Source of the DNA: Clostridia bacterium
GTDB lineage: Bacteria > Bacillota > Clostridia > Lachnospirales > Lachnospiraceae
Reading direction: 5' to 3'
NCBI GenBank assembly: GCA_910575725.1
Contig: CAJTFE010000001.1
Coordinates: forward strand, 307,186 to 371,185
DNA length: 64,000 nt
Shown: positions 27,738-40,358 of the stretch, in pieces
Position numbering within the stretch: position 1 is the stretch's first letter
Layout of the letters: the number at the start of each line of letters is the position of its first letter
Notes under the pieces: model-generated
The model's database searches: none
What the model saw: the letters and a program-made list of their open reading frames with translations, nothing else
Told to the model about the DNA's origin: nothing
Position numbers and translations under genes: made by a program

Positions 27738-27800
27738 AGATTGAAGCAGGGAAGAGACAAAAGATGTTTCTTCGCATTTTCGATTTGATCTTTTTTATTT
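27732..27800 (+). terminator. Leader terminator controlled by antitermination
   Basis: AAGATCAGATTGA (27732-27744) pairs with TCGATTTGATCTT (27780-27792) with two wobble pairs and runs into a T-rich tract. It stops transcription of the PTS genes unless the RAT is bound. Confidence 0.82.
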
Positions 27801-27905
27801 CTTTTATTTCTGTAAGCCGGCAGACACGGATGGGCAGTCCGGACAATCTGTGCAGCGTACAGCCCAAAAAATCAAGCGCTGTACATAGAAAAAAGAAAAA
27901 CATAA

Positions 27906-29834
<1,929 letters not shown>

Positions 29835-29841
29835 GCAGTTA

Positions 29842-29852
29842 CGGAACTGGAA
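29842..29852 (+). promoter_or_regulatory. Shared leader motif, copy without a following gene
   Basis: CGGAACTGGAA just after the PTS stop. It lies upstream of two S hairpins rather than directly upstream of a start codon, suggesting tandem growth of the leader-hairpin unit. Confidence 0.5.
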
Positions 29853-29855
29853 ACA

Positions 29856-29949
29856 GTAATATTCCTCAAAGTGCACAAATCGATTTGCAGACGTATTTTT
29901 TTTGCGGCTGGAAATTGATTTCATACCCGTGTACTGTGAGGGATATTAC
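29856..29949 (+). repeat. Hairpin family S, copy A
   Basis: A 94-base imperfect palindrome. The outer arms (29856-29872 and 29933-29949) pair over 17 positions with one U-G and one mismatch. Inside, AAATCGATTT and the CAG/CTG and CGCA/TGCG steps pair around a T-rich loop. The core is shared with copies B and C. Confidence 0.85.
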
Positions 29950-29962
29950 GGAACTATAAACA

Positions 29963-30054
29963 GTAATATCCCTCACAGTGCACAAATCGATTTACAGACG
30001 CATGTTTTTGCGGCTGGAAATTGATTTCATACCCGTGTACTGTGAGGGATATTA

Positions 30055-30055
<1 letters not shown>
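29963..30055 (+). repeat. Hairpin family S, copy B
   Basis: A 93-base palindrome directly following copy A. The outer arms (29963-29979 and 30039-30055) are perfectly complementary over 17 bp. The core is nearly identical to copy A. The leader motif and ribosome binding site of the GH1 gene follow at once. Confidence 0.88.
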
Positions 30056-31688
<1,633 letters not shown>

Positions 31689-31712
31689 TGATGTTGGGAT
31701 AGGGAGAGGGAT

Positions 31713-32561
31713 ATGCGGGTAGTTAAGGTTTTGAATAATTCGTTAGTGCTTGCTTTGGATGAACAGGGATGCGAAACTATTTTGATGGGGAAGGGGATTG
31801 GGTTTCATAAGGCTTCGGGGTATGAGTTTGAGGCGGATGAGGTGGAGAAGGTTTTTGTGCTCCGGGATCGGTCGGTTGCCAGAAGTATTATCCGCCTGGC
31901 GGCTGAGACGGATGGGGTGTTTTTTGAGATTGGGAAGAATGTGATTGATTATGCGAAGGATACGTTTGATATGAAGCTTCTGGATCATATTTATCTTTCG
32001 CTTACGGATCATCTGGCTTTTGCGGTGCGGAGGGTGGAAAAGGGGATTCTGGTGCCGAATTTTTATACCCAGGATATGCAGCATTTTAATCCCAATGAGT
32101 TTCAGGTGGGACATTTTGCGCTGCGGCTTGTCCGGGAACAGATGGGGGTGGAGCTTCCGGAGGATGAGGCTGGGAATATTGCGTTTCATTTTATTAATGC
32201 GCAGGAGGATCATCCCTTTAATGAGAGAAACAGGAAGATTCAGCAGCTTACGGAGGATGTGCTGGATGTGGTAAAGTATTATTATCAGTTGGTGTATGAT
32301 GAGGATAGTATTGCTTATTCCAGGTATCTGACGCATATCCGGCTTTTTGCCCAGCGGCTGGTGGCTGGGCAGCAGCTTCCGGAGGACAGCTCCAGGCTCT
32401 TGTATGATCAGATTGCCCAGGTGTGTACCTCGGAGTTTTCCTGTGTGAACCGGGTGGAGCGGTTTGTACGGGAGCGGTTTGGCGTGGGATTGACGAACCA
32501 GGAGGGGATGTACCTGGCTTTGCATATACATAGGGTTCTGGAAGGCGGAAGAAAGGGGTAA
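31713..32561 (+). CDS. licT: BglG/LicT-family transcription antiterminator
   Basis: A 282-residue regulator with an N-terminal RNA-binding CAT domain (about 1-55: VVKVLNNSLVLALDEQG, MGKGIGFHKASG) and two PTS regulation domains (PRD1 about 75-170 with the LTDHLAFAV His; PRD2 about 185-280 with HIRLFAQRLV). It should bind the RAT at 27709 when the sugar is present and be inhibited by PTS phosphorylation when it is not. The gene is downstream of the operon it controls, separated from GH1 by element L1. The symbol is given by family. Confidence 0.9.
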   Translation: MRVVKVLNNSLVLALDEQGCETILMGKGIGFHKASGYEFEADEVEKVFVLRDRSVARSIIRLAAETDGVFFEIGKNVIDYAKDTFDMKLLDHIYLSLTDHLAFAVRRVEKGILVPNFYTQDMQHFNPNEFQVGHFALRLVREQMGVELPEDEAGNIAFHFINAQEDHPFNERNRKIQQLTEDVLDVVKYYYQLVYDEDSIAYSRYLTHIRLFAQRLVAGQQLPEDSSRLLYDQIAQVCTSEFSCVNRVERFVRERFGVGLTNQEGMYLALHIHRVLEGGRKG

Positions 32562-32564
32562 GGT

Positions 32565-34043
32565 ATGAATACATTGATTGTTGATATTGGAACTTCCAGT
32601 ATGCGCGGAATTCTTTTTACGGAGCAGGGGGAGCGGCTTGCTTCCTGTCAGGTGCTTTATGAGCCGGTGAAGTATCCGGACGGGCGGATTGAGCAGGCGC
32701 CTGGGGATTTTTCAGGGGCTCTTAGGGAGATTGCGTCCAATACTGTAGATGAGGCTGCAAAGAGGAACGTGTCTGTGGATGCGGTGGCGGTGACGGCCCA
32801 GCGCTCGTCGATTATTCCGGTGGATCGGGACGGGAAGCCTCTGATGGATACGGTTATGTGGCAGGATCGGCGGAATGCAGGGATTTGTATGGAGCTGGAA
32901 GGGAAAAATGATTTAATTTTTGAGCGGAGCGGCGCCCGGATCAATACGGTTTTTTCCGGCAGCCGGATGGCCTGGATCCTGCGGAATTGTCCCAAGGTCT
33001 GCGAGAGGCTTTTTAAGCTTGTGAATATTCCGGAGTTTGTGATGCATGAGATGACGGGGGAGTATAAGACGGATGTGACGTATGCCAGCCGTTCTCATTT
33101 GATGAATCTGCGGACGCGGCAGTGGGACGAGGAGATGCTTGCGCTTTTTGGAGTGCCAGGGGAGCTGCTCTGTGAGATTCTGGAGCCGGGAAGTGTCTGC
33201 GGCAGGGTGACGAGGGCTTTTTCGGAGGAGACGGGACTGCCGGAGGGGATTCCGGTGATCACGGCAGGCGGTGATCAGCAGTGTGCCGCCGTGGGACAGG
33301 GAGCTTACCAGGAAGGGACGCTTTCTCTTGTGGCAGGTACGGGGGGCTTTTTGGTGACAGCTCTGGATGCAGTGCCGGAACGGCCGGATCCGCAGCTGAT
33401 TTTTAATTGCTCTTCGGTGAAGGGACGCTATATGGTGGAGGCCAATGTGCTTACCTGCTGTTCGGCTTTTGACTGGTTTGGCAGGAATTTTTACCCTCTT
33501 AAGGAGGGAAAGATTGATTATGGGGCCATCAATGGAGAACTTGAGGAGCTTGAGGGGAAGGTGAGCAGCGTTTTGGCGCTGCCATATTTCCAGGGGCGCA
33601 GCACGCCTGACTGGAATCCGGGGGCAAAGGCTCATTTCGGGGATATTTCTCTGGCTTCCGGACGTGGCGAACTGGTGAAGGGGCTTCTGGAAGGGATTTT
33701 TTTGGAGATTCGCAATAATATTCTGCTGTTTTGGGATTATGCCGGCATCCGCAAAGCTTATATCAGCGGAGGGCTGACCAACAGCGAAGCGATCAATCAG
33801 ATCCAGGCGGATGTATACGGGATTACCCTTTATCATATGGAGGACAGCGAGTCTACGGCTTTTGGGGCGCTGATGGCGGCTTTGACCGGTCTTGGCGTTT
33901 ACGGGACTTTGGATGAAGCTTTTTCGGCCGTGAGGGGCGGTTCAGGGATGAAGTGCTATGAGCCGCAGAGGGAGCTGTTTGCGGAGTATGAGAAGAAGCG
34001 TGAACGGATGAATGAGATGTATAAGAAGCTGTATGGGATTTGA
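32565..34043 (+). CDS. FGGY-family carbohydrate kinase
   Basis: A 492-residue sugar kinase: N-terminal phosphate loop IVDIGTSSMRGILF, middle VTAQRSSIIPVD and DTVMWQDRRN, FGGY domain II from about 250 (ITAGGDQQCAAVGQGA, LVAGTGGFLV), and YISGGLTNSEAINQIQAD at the C-terminus. Substrate not clear; xylulose, another ketose or an autoinducer-like sugar are possible. It starts 3 bases after licT, so the two are co-transcribed; linking it to beta-glucoside use is inferred. Confidence 0.88.
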   Translation: MNTLIVDIGTSSMRGILFTEQGERLASCQVLYEPVKYPDGRIEQAPGDFSGALREIASNTVDEAAKRNVSVDAVAVTAQRSSIIPVDRDGKPLMDTVMWQDRRNAGICMELEGKNDLIFERSGARINTVFSGSRMAWILRNCPKVCERLFKLVNIPEFVMHEMTGEYKTDVTYASRSHLMNLRTRQWDEEMLALFGVPGELLCEILEPGSVCGRVTRAFSEETGLPEGIPVITAGGDQQCAAVGQGAYQEGTLSLVAGTGGFLVTALDAVPERPDPQLIFNCSSVKGRYMVEANVLTCCSAFDWFGRNFYPLKEGKIDYGAINGELEELEGKVSSVLALPYFQGRSTPDWNPGAKAHFGDISLASGRGELVKGLLEGIFLEIRNNILLFWDYAGIRKAYISGGLTNSEAINQIQADVYGITLYHMEDSESTAFGALMAALTGLGVYGTLDEAFSAVRGGSGMKCYEPQRELFAEYEKKRERMNEMYKKLYGI

Positions 34044-34066
34044 GGCTTTGCCTGTCCGGCAAATGG

Positions 34067-34103
34067 GGCAGATCGATGGAAGGACGTCGGTCTGCCGTTT
34101 TTT
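34067..34103 (+). terminator. Rho-independent terminator after the kinase gene
   Basis: GGCAGA (34067-34072) pairs with TCTGCC (34091-34096), extended by CGA/TCG, followed by GTTTTTTG. Confidence 0.75.
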
Positions 34104-34227
34104 GCGGTCGATATCAAGATTGAGCTTCGTCAATGTACGCCCAAATCAAGTTACTGTTTAGGTGGCGGCGGTGTGGGCGGACAGTAATAAAATCAGACAC
34201 GCATACGGGAACAGTCTGGTAATGGTG

Positions 34228-34256
34228 TTACATTAAGGATATATTTGTGGTATGAT
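34228..34256 (+). promoter_or_regulatory. Sigma-A promoter for the lipoprotein gene
   Basis: TTACAT (34228-34233), 17 bases, TATGAT (34251-34256). Confidence 0.65.
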
Positions 34257-34308
34257 GGTTTACAGCACAGAATATTTGGAATAAGCGAAAGAGGAGGAAA
34301 TTCGGGAA

Positions 34309-35259
34309 ATGAAAAGAAAAATGGCTGTCATATTGCTGTTAGTCTGTATGGCTGTCGCAGGATGTACGGCGAAGGGAACAGGGAATGAGGGCGATACAGA
34401 AGCAGCAGAGCGTATGGAGGATGAAAGCGCCAAAAGCGGTGTGACGGATGGGGAAGCGAGGAGAGACGAGAATGCGCAGCAGCAACGGCAGGCTGAGCCG
34501 GAAGCCGCCGTACAAGAGGAGGATATGGAGGACAGTATGCTTTATCGGGATGCGGTTTTAACCAGAGAAGCTCCGGAAGATAAGGTATCTATTCTTGTTC
34601 AGCCTTCCGTGTTGAGAACCTATAGCTCTTATTACTATACACCCGGCGGCGTGGATCAGGAATGGCTTCGGCAATTTATGGATTCGCTGCCGGCCGGGGG
34701 AGAATCCGGGACGGGATTACAGAAGGGCTTAAAGGAAACCGGCTGGCAGATTGCTTACGGTGATAAATGTTTTATGGCCTTTGAGGGGGGATACCTGCAA
34801 TGGAGCGATGTGGATGAGAAGGGGGATTTTGCCGAATATTTTACGGAGGCTCCGAAGCTGTGCGACTATATACAAATCATGTTACAGGAAAAATTGGGCT
34901 ATACTTCGTTTGAGCCTGCCGATATCAAAGATATCGTATCGGCGAGATTGGACATTCGCAGCTGCTCTGCCGGCAATGAGCTTTACAGCCAGACAATAAC
35001 GGATAAGGAAGCTTTGAAATTATTGGAAGGATGGTTTTCCAATGCCGAATATATCTATGGAGGGGCGGATTGCGGAAATCAGTGCGCCTGTCTGGAACTA
35101 GCCCTGGCGGATGGATCGGCAGTCTGCTTATCAATGGCCGTGGACAGCTGTTCCAACTTTGGCATCAATGGTGTGTATTATGACTATCGGCCAGTATCGG
35201 ACTGGGACAATCGGGAGTTTTTTGAGCTGTTTGATGAGATACTGTGGGACTGGAACTAA
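34309..35259 (+). CDS. Hypothetical lipoprotein
   Basis: A 316-residue exported protein. A lipobox (MAVAGC, lipidated Cys19) ends the signal peptide; a Glu/Gln-rich linker (about 22-75) follows, then a folded domain with Tyr-rich text (RTYSSYYYTPGG) and Cys-containing C-terminal part (GADCGNQCACLELALADGSA). No family recognised. GAGGAGG precedes the ATG. Anchored outside the membrane; function unknown. Confidence 0.7.
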   Translation: MKRKMAVILLLVCMAVAGCTAKGTGNEGDTEAAERMEDESAKSGVTDGEARRDENAQQQRQAEPEAAVQEEDMEDSMLYRDAVLTREAPEDKVSILVQPSVLRTYSSYYYTPGGVDQEWLRQFMDSLPAGGESGTGLQKGLKETGWQIAYGDKCFMAFEGGYLQWSDVDEKGDFAEYFTEAPKLCDYIQIMLQEKLGYTSFEPADIKDIVSARLDIRSCSAGNELYSQTITDKEALKLLEGWFSNAEYIYGGADCGNQCACLELALADGSAVCLSMAVDSCSNFGINGVYYDYRPVSDWDNREFFELFDEILWDWN

Positions 35260-35287
35260 ACGGTGCAGGCGGCAGAAAAGGAATTGT

Positions 35288-35490
35288 AATTTTTACGTGG
35301 GCAAGACAATGTTTACCAAGGAATGGCGGGAGAATCAGGATATGGTGACACGGATCGTCTGGTCGAGCTGTTTTGGGAAAACCCTGAATTAAGTCTGGTG
35401 GAGCAGTTCTTTTTCCGTGAAATGCGTGAATCGTGGAGAGCTGCTTGGATATACCGATGTATTGTAAAGAGTGTTACAGAACTGGAATAA
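35288..35490 (+). pseudogene. Orphan gene fragment
   Basis: After a stop at about 35285 the frame is open to a TAA at 35490 and reads protein-like text (QGMAGESGYGDTDRLVELFW, ENPELSLVEQFFFREMRESW) with biased composition but no start or ribosome site. It looks like a piece of a larger gene lost by deletion. The parent family is not recognised. Its last codons overlap a copy of the shared leader motif (35477-35493). Confidence 0.35.
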
Positions 35491-35688
35491 GAGAGGACAG
35501 GAGGGAAAGAACTGCTATATTGTAGTTGATGTGATTCAAAAAACTATTTTAGGGAACTATATTCTTGATTTGGACGAATTATATGGTTCGGGATTTCCGC
35601 ACATAATGTGCAAAAACATCTTGCAGAATAGTTGTGCGTGAACAATAACGTGTTGATCAGTGAATCTTTATCTATCTAAAAATTTCGC

Positions 35689-35717
35689 TTGCTATTTGGT
35701 AAAATCTGGTATATACT
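35689..35717 (+). promoter_or_regulatory. Sigma-A promoter (distal) for the Rpn gene
   Basis: TTGCTA (35689-35694), 17 bases, TATACT (35712-35717). Confidence 0.55.
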
Positions 35718-35805
35718 GACTCTGTCGAAGGATTCTAAGCAGTTTTCAGACATTTCCGTCAGAAAAATCCCGAAGATAATAGCATTTTGTAAGGAAAGAA
35801 AGATA

Positions 35806-35834
35806 TTGTATCAGATAAGGAAATCCTTTATAAT
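35806..35834 (+). promoter_or_regulatory. Sigma-A promoter (proximal) for the Rpn gene
   Basis: TTGTAT (35806-35811), 17 bases, TATAAT (35829-35834). Stronger than the distal one. The rest of 35491-35899 shows nothing else. Confidence 0.65.
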
Positions 35835-35899
35835 AAAGACAGATTTACGGCTGTTCCTATCTTTCTTCCGGAAGCATTCTGCAGGAAAGGAGAACCGTA

Positions 35900-36871
35900 T
35901 TGAGCAGGGAACAGACATTTTTAATGAAACCAAAGGTGGATTTCTGTTTTAAGGAATTGATGGAGGATGGAGAGGTCCGAAAGGGTTTTATCTCCGCATT
36001 GCTGGACGTGAAGCCGGAGGACATCCGGAGTACGGAGCTGCTGCCGACTCATCTGAGAAAAGAGCATGAGGAGGATAAGCAGGGGATTTTGGATGTCCGG
36101 GTATTTGTCAGAAGCCAGGCGAAAGGGAAAGAAGGCACATTCGAGGAAGAAAATCAGGAGGAGGTAAGCCAGATGGATCTGGAGATTCAGCTTGCGTCCT
36201 TTCCGTTATGGCCGGAGCGTTCCATATTTTATCTGGCTAAGATGTATGCAGGAGGTATTCAAAAAGGGCAGAGCTATGAAGTGCTTCCCAAATGCATCCA
36301 TGTAGGGATTCTGGATTTTCTTCTCTTTGAGGAGGATGAGGAATACTATTCCCGGTTTCATCTCTGGGAGGATACCAGACGCCGGATGTATTCGGATAAG
36401 CTGGAGCTCCATATCCTGGAGCTGCCGAAGCTTGCAGGGAGAGAATATCCACCGACAGAGCTGCTAAAATGGGCCAGCTTTTTCAGAGCGGAAAAGAAGG
36501 AGGAGTTTGAGATGGCGGCAGAAGGAAGTTCTTATATTGAAAGAGCCTATGAACGACTGACGGAAATCAGCGCGGATGACTTGAAGCGCCTGGAGTATGA
36601 GGCCAGGGAGAAGGCCATTCGGGATCATATGTATCTGATGAATTATAACTTGAAGAAGGGATTGGAGGAAGGAAGAGAAGAAGGTAGAAAAGAAGGCAGA
36701 AATGAGGGCCTTGAGGAAGGCCTGGAACGGGGAGCGAAAGCTTTAATAAAAATGTGCAGAGAATATTCCTGTACAAGAGAAGAGGCTTGTTCCAGGTTAA
36801 TGCAGGAGTTTTCCATTTCTTCCGAAGAGGCAGAAAAGTATCTGGAAAAATACTGGATCGCTCAGCCATAA
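35900..36871 (+). CDS. Rpn-family PD-(D/E)XK nuclease / putative transposase
   Basis: A 323-residue protein of the Rpn/'PD-(D/E)XK nuclease family transposase' group. The start LMKPKVDFCFKELM is the family signature. The nuclease core includes GILDVRVFV and QMDLEIQLA, which supply the acidic and QxxL/ExQ positions. A long charged C-terminal helix (about 255-280, GLEEGREEGRKEGRNEGLEE) is typical. Rpn proteins promote RecA-independent recombination and vary fast. TTG start with AAAGGAG 8 bases upstream. A 3' remnant of a relative lies at 42472. Confidence 0.85.
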   Translation: MSREQTFLMKPKVDFCFKELMEDGEVRKGFISALLDVKPEDIRSTELLPTHLRKEHEEDKQGILDVRVFVRSQAKGKEGTFEEENQEEVSQMDLEIQLASFPLWPERSIFYLAKMYAGGIQKGQSYEVLPKCIHVGILDFLLFEEDEEYYSRFHLWEDTRRRMYSDKLELHILELPKLAGREYPPTELLKWASFFRAEKKEEFEMAAEGSSYIERAYERLTEISADDLKRLEYEAREKAIRDHMYLMNYNLKKGLEEGREEGRKEGRNEGLEEGLERGAKALIKMCREYSCTREEACSRLMQEFSISSEEAEKYLEKYWIAQP

Positions 36872-36888
36872 ACAGGGAAGGAGTATCA

Positions 36889-37590
36889 ATGAATAATAAC
36901 ACAATCCTCCTGGTAGAGGATGACAGGGAAATCAGCGAAATGCTGCAGAGCTATCTGACAGCGGAAAATTTTGAAGTGCTCTGCGCCTATGACGGCAGGG
37001 AGGCATGCCGGATATTTGACCGGACGCCGGTAGAGCTTGTGCTTTTGGATCTGATGATTCCAAAAATCAGCGGCATGGAGGTTATGCAGTATATCCGGAA
37101 AAGCAGCTATGTTCCTATTATGATTCTTTCCGCCAAGGATTCCGAAGGCGACAAGACGCTCGGCCTTGGCCTGGGTGCGGATGATTACATCACAAAGCCC
37201 TTTTCCCTGGCAGAGCTTCTTGCGCGGATCAAGGCGAATCTCCGAAGAACCACCCAGTACGATGCGGCGGCCGCGCCGGCGCCGGTTGTACTTACGGCAG
37301 GAGAAGTGACCATGAATCTGTCTGACTATACTGTGTCCAAAGGCGGAGCGCCCCTTGAGCTGACCGCCAAAGAATTTGAAATCTTAAAATTATTTCTCCA
37401 AAATCCCAAAAAGGTTTATACAAAAGAACAAATCTACGCCCTTGTCTGGAAGGACGCCTACTATGGAGATGAGAATGCTGTCAATGTACATATCAGCCGA
37501 TTGCGAAATAAGCTGGAGGACGATTCCCGGAATCCAAAGTATGTGCTGACTGTCTGGGGAATTGGCTACAAGCTGGGGGATGCCTTATGA
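36889..37590 (+). CDS. OmpR-family response regulator
   Basis: A 233-residue regulator: receiver domain with phospho-Asp54 (VLLDLMIPKISG), the acidic pair VEDD, Thr/Lys positions in MILSAKD, and a C-terminal winged helix (LTAKEFEILKLFLQNP, NAVNVHISRLRNKLE). GGAAGGAG precedes the ATG. It overlaps the sensor kinase start by 4 bases and controls most likely the ABC exporter at 38720-40343. Confidence 0.93.
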   Translation: MNNNTILLVEDDREISEMLQSYLTAENFEVLCAYDGREACRIFDRTPVELVLLDLMIPKISGMEVMQYIRKSSYVPIMILSAKDSEGDKTLGLGLGADDYITKPFSLAELLARIKANLRRTTQYDAAAAPAPVVLTAGEVTMNLSDYTVSKGGAPLELTAKEFEILKLFLQNPKKVYTKEQIYALVWKDAYYGDENAVNVHISRLRNKLEDDSRNPKYVLTVWGIGYKLGDAL

Positions 37591-38546
37591 ACAGCCCGAT
37601 TCTTCTATTCTTTTTGTGCCTTCTTCCGGGTATTCTCTCTGCCCTCCTCCTTTATCAGCAGTACGCCTTCCGGACAGGCACGCAGGCAAAGCTTCGCGGC
37701 ATTCACGAAAAGCTGAAGGAAATCCTGGACACGGACAGCCAGGAGCGCATTCTGGTTTTCACAGAAAATAAAGAGCTTCAGGAGCTGACCGCCCAGCTCA
37801 ATGAGCTCCTGGAACGCCATGCAAGGGTAAAAGCCGATTACCGCAGGATGGAGCAGACCTCCAAAAGAATGCTCTCCAACATTTCCCATGATATCAAAAC
37901 GCCCATGACGGTGATTCTGGGCTATCTGGAAATGATGCGCTTAAACGGCGGGGCTGCGCCGGAAATGCTGGGGAAGACGGAACAGAAGGCAAAGGATGTG
38001 GTGGAGCTGGTGAATCAGTTCTTCACCCTGGCCAAGCTGGAGGCAGGGGATATGGATCTGACCCTTTCTAAAATCGAGCTTACCGAAATCTGCCGGGAAT
38101 GCGTTCTGGGCTTTTATGAAATCTTGCAGGAGAAGGAGTTCCAGGTGGAGCTTTCCCTTCCGGAAACACCTGTCTTTCTTTATGGAAATCGGGAGGCCCT
38201 ATGGCGGATTCTGACCAATCTGATTTCCAATGTGATCCGCTATGGATCAGAGGGAAAGTATCTGGGCGTCTTTCTTAAGGAAGAGGAAAAAGCAGTGTGC
38301 CTGGAAGTGGCAGACAAAGGGCCAGGGATTGGGGCGGCTATTGGAAATCGTGTGTTTGATCGTCTCTTTACCATGGAGGATTCCAGAAGCCGCAGCATCC
38401 AGGGCAACGGTCTTGGGCTGACCATTGCAAAGCATCTGGCGGAGCAGCTTGACGGCGAACTGACCTTTGAGAGCGAGCCTTATGTCCGGACGGTATTTAT
38501 GCTGAAATTGAAAAGGAATATTCTGCCCGAGCCCCTTGTCCCATAA
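37587..38546 (+). CDS. Sensor histidine kinase, small-sensor type
   Basis: A 319-residue kinase with a single or hairpin N-terminal membrane segment (about 4-24), no outer sensor domain, HisKA with His101 in NISHDIKTPMT, and HATPase with N, D and G boxes (LTNLISNVIRYG, VADKGPGIG, GNGLGLTIAKHL). Kinases of this build usually need a partner transporter to sense antibiotic peptides. Operon with the preceding response regulator. Confidence 0.92.
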   Translation: MNSPILLFFLCLLPGILSALLLYQQYAFRTGTQAKLRGIHEKLKEILDTDSQERILVFTENKELQELTAQLNELLERHARVKADYRRMEQTSKRMLSNISHDIKTPMTVILGYLEMMRLNGGAAPEMLGKTEQKAKDVVELVNQFFTLAKLEAGDMDLTLSKIELTEICRECVLGFYEILQEKEFQVELSLPETPVFLYGNREALWRILTNLISNVIRYGSEGKYLGVFLKEEEKAVCLEVADKGPGIGAAIGNRVFDRLFTMEDSRSRSIQGNGLGLTIAKHLAEQLDGELTFESEPYVRTVFMLKLKRNILPEPLVP

Positions 38547-38719
38547 GTGGAATGCTGCTGACTGGGGAAAATTGGAGAGCTGTTTTAACGTCATTTTACA
38601 AAAGAAAGAAATTTGTAAGATTTAAGCAAGAGTTTTGAAAATCAAAGCCGTTATGATAGAGTTCATAGAAAAGAGGCTGAAGCTGCACAGAATAGATGCG
38701 GTTCAGGAAAGGAGAATAG

Positions 38720-39652
38720 ATGTCTTATATTTTACAGACAAATCATTTGACAAAAACCATTGGCGGCAAAACTCTTGTGAGAGATATCAATCTTCATGTG
38801 AAAAAAGGAGAGATCTACGGCTTCTTAGGCCCCAACGGCGCAGGCAAAACCACGGTTATGAAGCTGATTACCAATCTGTGGAAGCCTACGGCGGGAACGG
38901 TAGAGCTTTTCGGGAAAACACTTACCCCAAAGTCCTATGAGGTTCTGAAGCGGATGGGAAGCATCATTGAATTTCCTACTTTTTATGAGCATCTGACAGG
39001 GTATGAAAATCTGAAGCTTCATGCCGAGTATATGGGCTATTACCAGCATGGCAGCATTGAAAATGCCCTGAAGCTGCTTCATCTGGCGGATGCAGGAGAA
39101 ACGCCTGTGAGGAATTATTCCCTTGGGATGAAAGAGCGTCTGGGGATTGCCAGGGCAGTGCTCACCAGGCCGGAGCTGCTGATTCTGGACGAGCCGGCCA
39201 ACGGCCTTGACCCGGCAGGTATGAAGCAGATCCGGGATCTTCTCAAGACGCTGTGTGCGGAGTATGAGATTACGATTATGATTTCTACGCATATTCTTTC
39301 GGAGATTGAGAGTATTGCAGATACCATCGGCGTGATTCACCACGGAAGGATGCAGAAGGAAATCACGATGGAGGAGATTCAGGAAATGAGCTTTGCTTAT
39401 ATTGAGCTCTCGGTGGAGAATCCGAAGAGGGCGGCTTATGTGCTTTCCGAGAAGCTTGGGCTTACGAATTTTAAGCTGGCTGCAAAAGGGCAGATCCGTA
39501 TTTATGACAGCCGTGTTTCCGTTCAGGAGCTTTCTAAGAAGCTTGCGCTGGAGGATGTGGCTGTGACGGCTCTTGGGAAAAGGTCGGAAACCCTGGAAGA
39601 TTATTTCTTGAAAATGACGGAGGAGGTATCGCCTTATGTTTCAGCTGATTAA
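38720..39652 (+). CDS. ABC exporter ATP-binding protein, BcrA-like
   Basis: A 310-residue ATPase: Walker A GPNGAGKTT, signature YSLGMKERLGIAR, Walker B LLILDEPANGLDP, H-loop ISTHILSEIE. The C-terminal 90 residues are the extra domain of bacitracin/lantibiotic type pumps. The start codon lies 170 bases after the kinase gene; the gap holds no clear terminator, and a weak TTGAAA/TAGAGT pair near 38636 might be a promoter. It overlaps the permease gene by 17 bases. Confidence 0.92.
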   Translation: MSYILQTNHLTKTIGGKTLVRDINLHVKKGEIYGFLGPNGAGKTTVMKLITNLWKPTAGTVELFGKTLTPKSYEVLKRMGSIIEFPTFYEHLTGYENLKLHAEYMGYYQHGSIENALKLLHLADAGETPVRNYSLGMKERLGIARAVLTRPELLILDEPANGLDPAGMKQIRDLLKTLCAEYEITIMISTHILSEIESIADTIGVIHHGRMQKEITMEEIQEMSFAYIELSVENPKRAAYVLSEKLGLTNFKLAAKGQIRIYDSRVSVQELSKKLALEDVAVTALGKRSETLEDYFLKMTEEVSPYVSAD

Positions 39653-40343
39653 ATTGGAGTGGAAGAAAAATAAGATTGGGAAATATATTCGCAATGCTGT
39701 GATTCTGGATGCTGTTTTGTGCCTGTTTGTCTTTGCATTTGCGTTTCTGGGGATTGCAAATGATCCGGAAACGGGGGTTCCGGACGTAGCTTTTGAAACG
39801 GGAATGCTGTCTTCTACCATTGAGATGCTTACCAATATGTGTTTTCTGGTCTTTACGGGGGTGATGCTGGCTTCGTTTGTTGTGGGAGCTTATAAGAATA
39901 AGACTATGAATATTATGTTTTCTTATCCCATTAAACGGCAGAAGATTCTTGCTGCGCAGATGCTTGCGGTGTGGATTTTTGATTTTGCGGCTTTAGCTGC
40001 GGCGAAGCTCCTGGTTTATGGGTGTGTCCGCCTGGGGGCGTGTTTTATGGAACCGGCGTTTCCGGTGGATTTTGATATGATGAGCGCCGGGTTTTATGTG
40101 CAGGTACTTGTGAAATCTTTGGTGATTGTGACGATGGGGTTTGCTGCGCTGTTTGTGGGGATGCGGATGAGGTCTTCTAAGGCGGTGATTGTTTCTTCTT
40201 TCCTGCTGATCTTTTTGACACAGGCGAATGTGGGGGATGTTACGCTTCGGGATAATGTGGTTTTTTTGGTGGTACTGATGGGGGTATCGGCGGGGTTTGC
40301 TTTTCTTTCGGTTTTGGGGGTGGAGAAGAAGGATTTGGGGTGA
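39636..40343 (+). CDS. ABC exporter permease, BcrB-like
   Basis: A 235-residue membrane protein with six hydrophobic segments (first at about 19-40). It pairs with the ATPase before it. With the two-component system this forms a probable antimicrobial peptide sensing and resistance unit; the substrate is unknown. The second half of the gene is strongly rich in G and T on the coding strand, rising towards element L2, which begins 15 bases after the stop. Confidence 0.82.
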   Translation: MFQLIKLEWKKNKIGKYIRNAVILDAVLCLFVFAFAFLGIANDPETGVPDVAFETGMLSSTIEMLTNMCFLVFTGVMLASFVVGAYKNKTMNIMFSYPIKRQKILAAQMLAVWIFDFAALAAAKLLVYGCVRLGACFMEPAFPVDFDMMSAGFYVQVLVKSLVIVTMGFAALFVGMRMRSSKAVIVSSFLLIFLTQANVGDVTLRDNVVFLVVLMGVSAGFAFLSVLGVEKKDLG

Positions 40344-40358
40344 GGGGGGATGGGGGAC

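Noticed and set aside
31743..32531. A long minus-strand open frame opposite licT
   Set aside because: Same reason: antisense shadow produced by skewed codon use; the plus-strand frame encodes clear CAT and PRD domains.
35689..35952. An 87-codon plus-strand frame upstream of the Rpn gene
   Set aside because: No ribosome site, contains both promoters, and overlaps the Rpn start in another frame.
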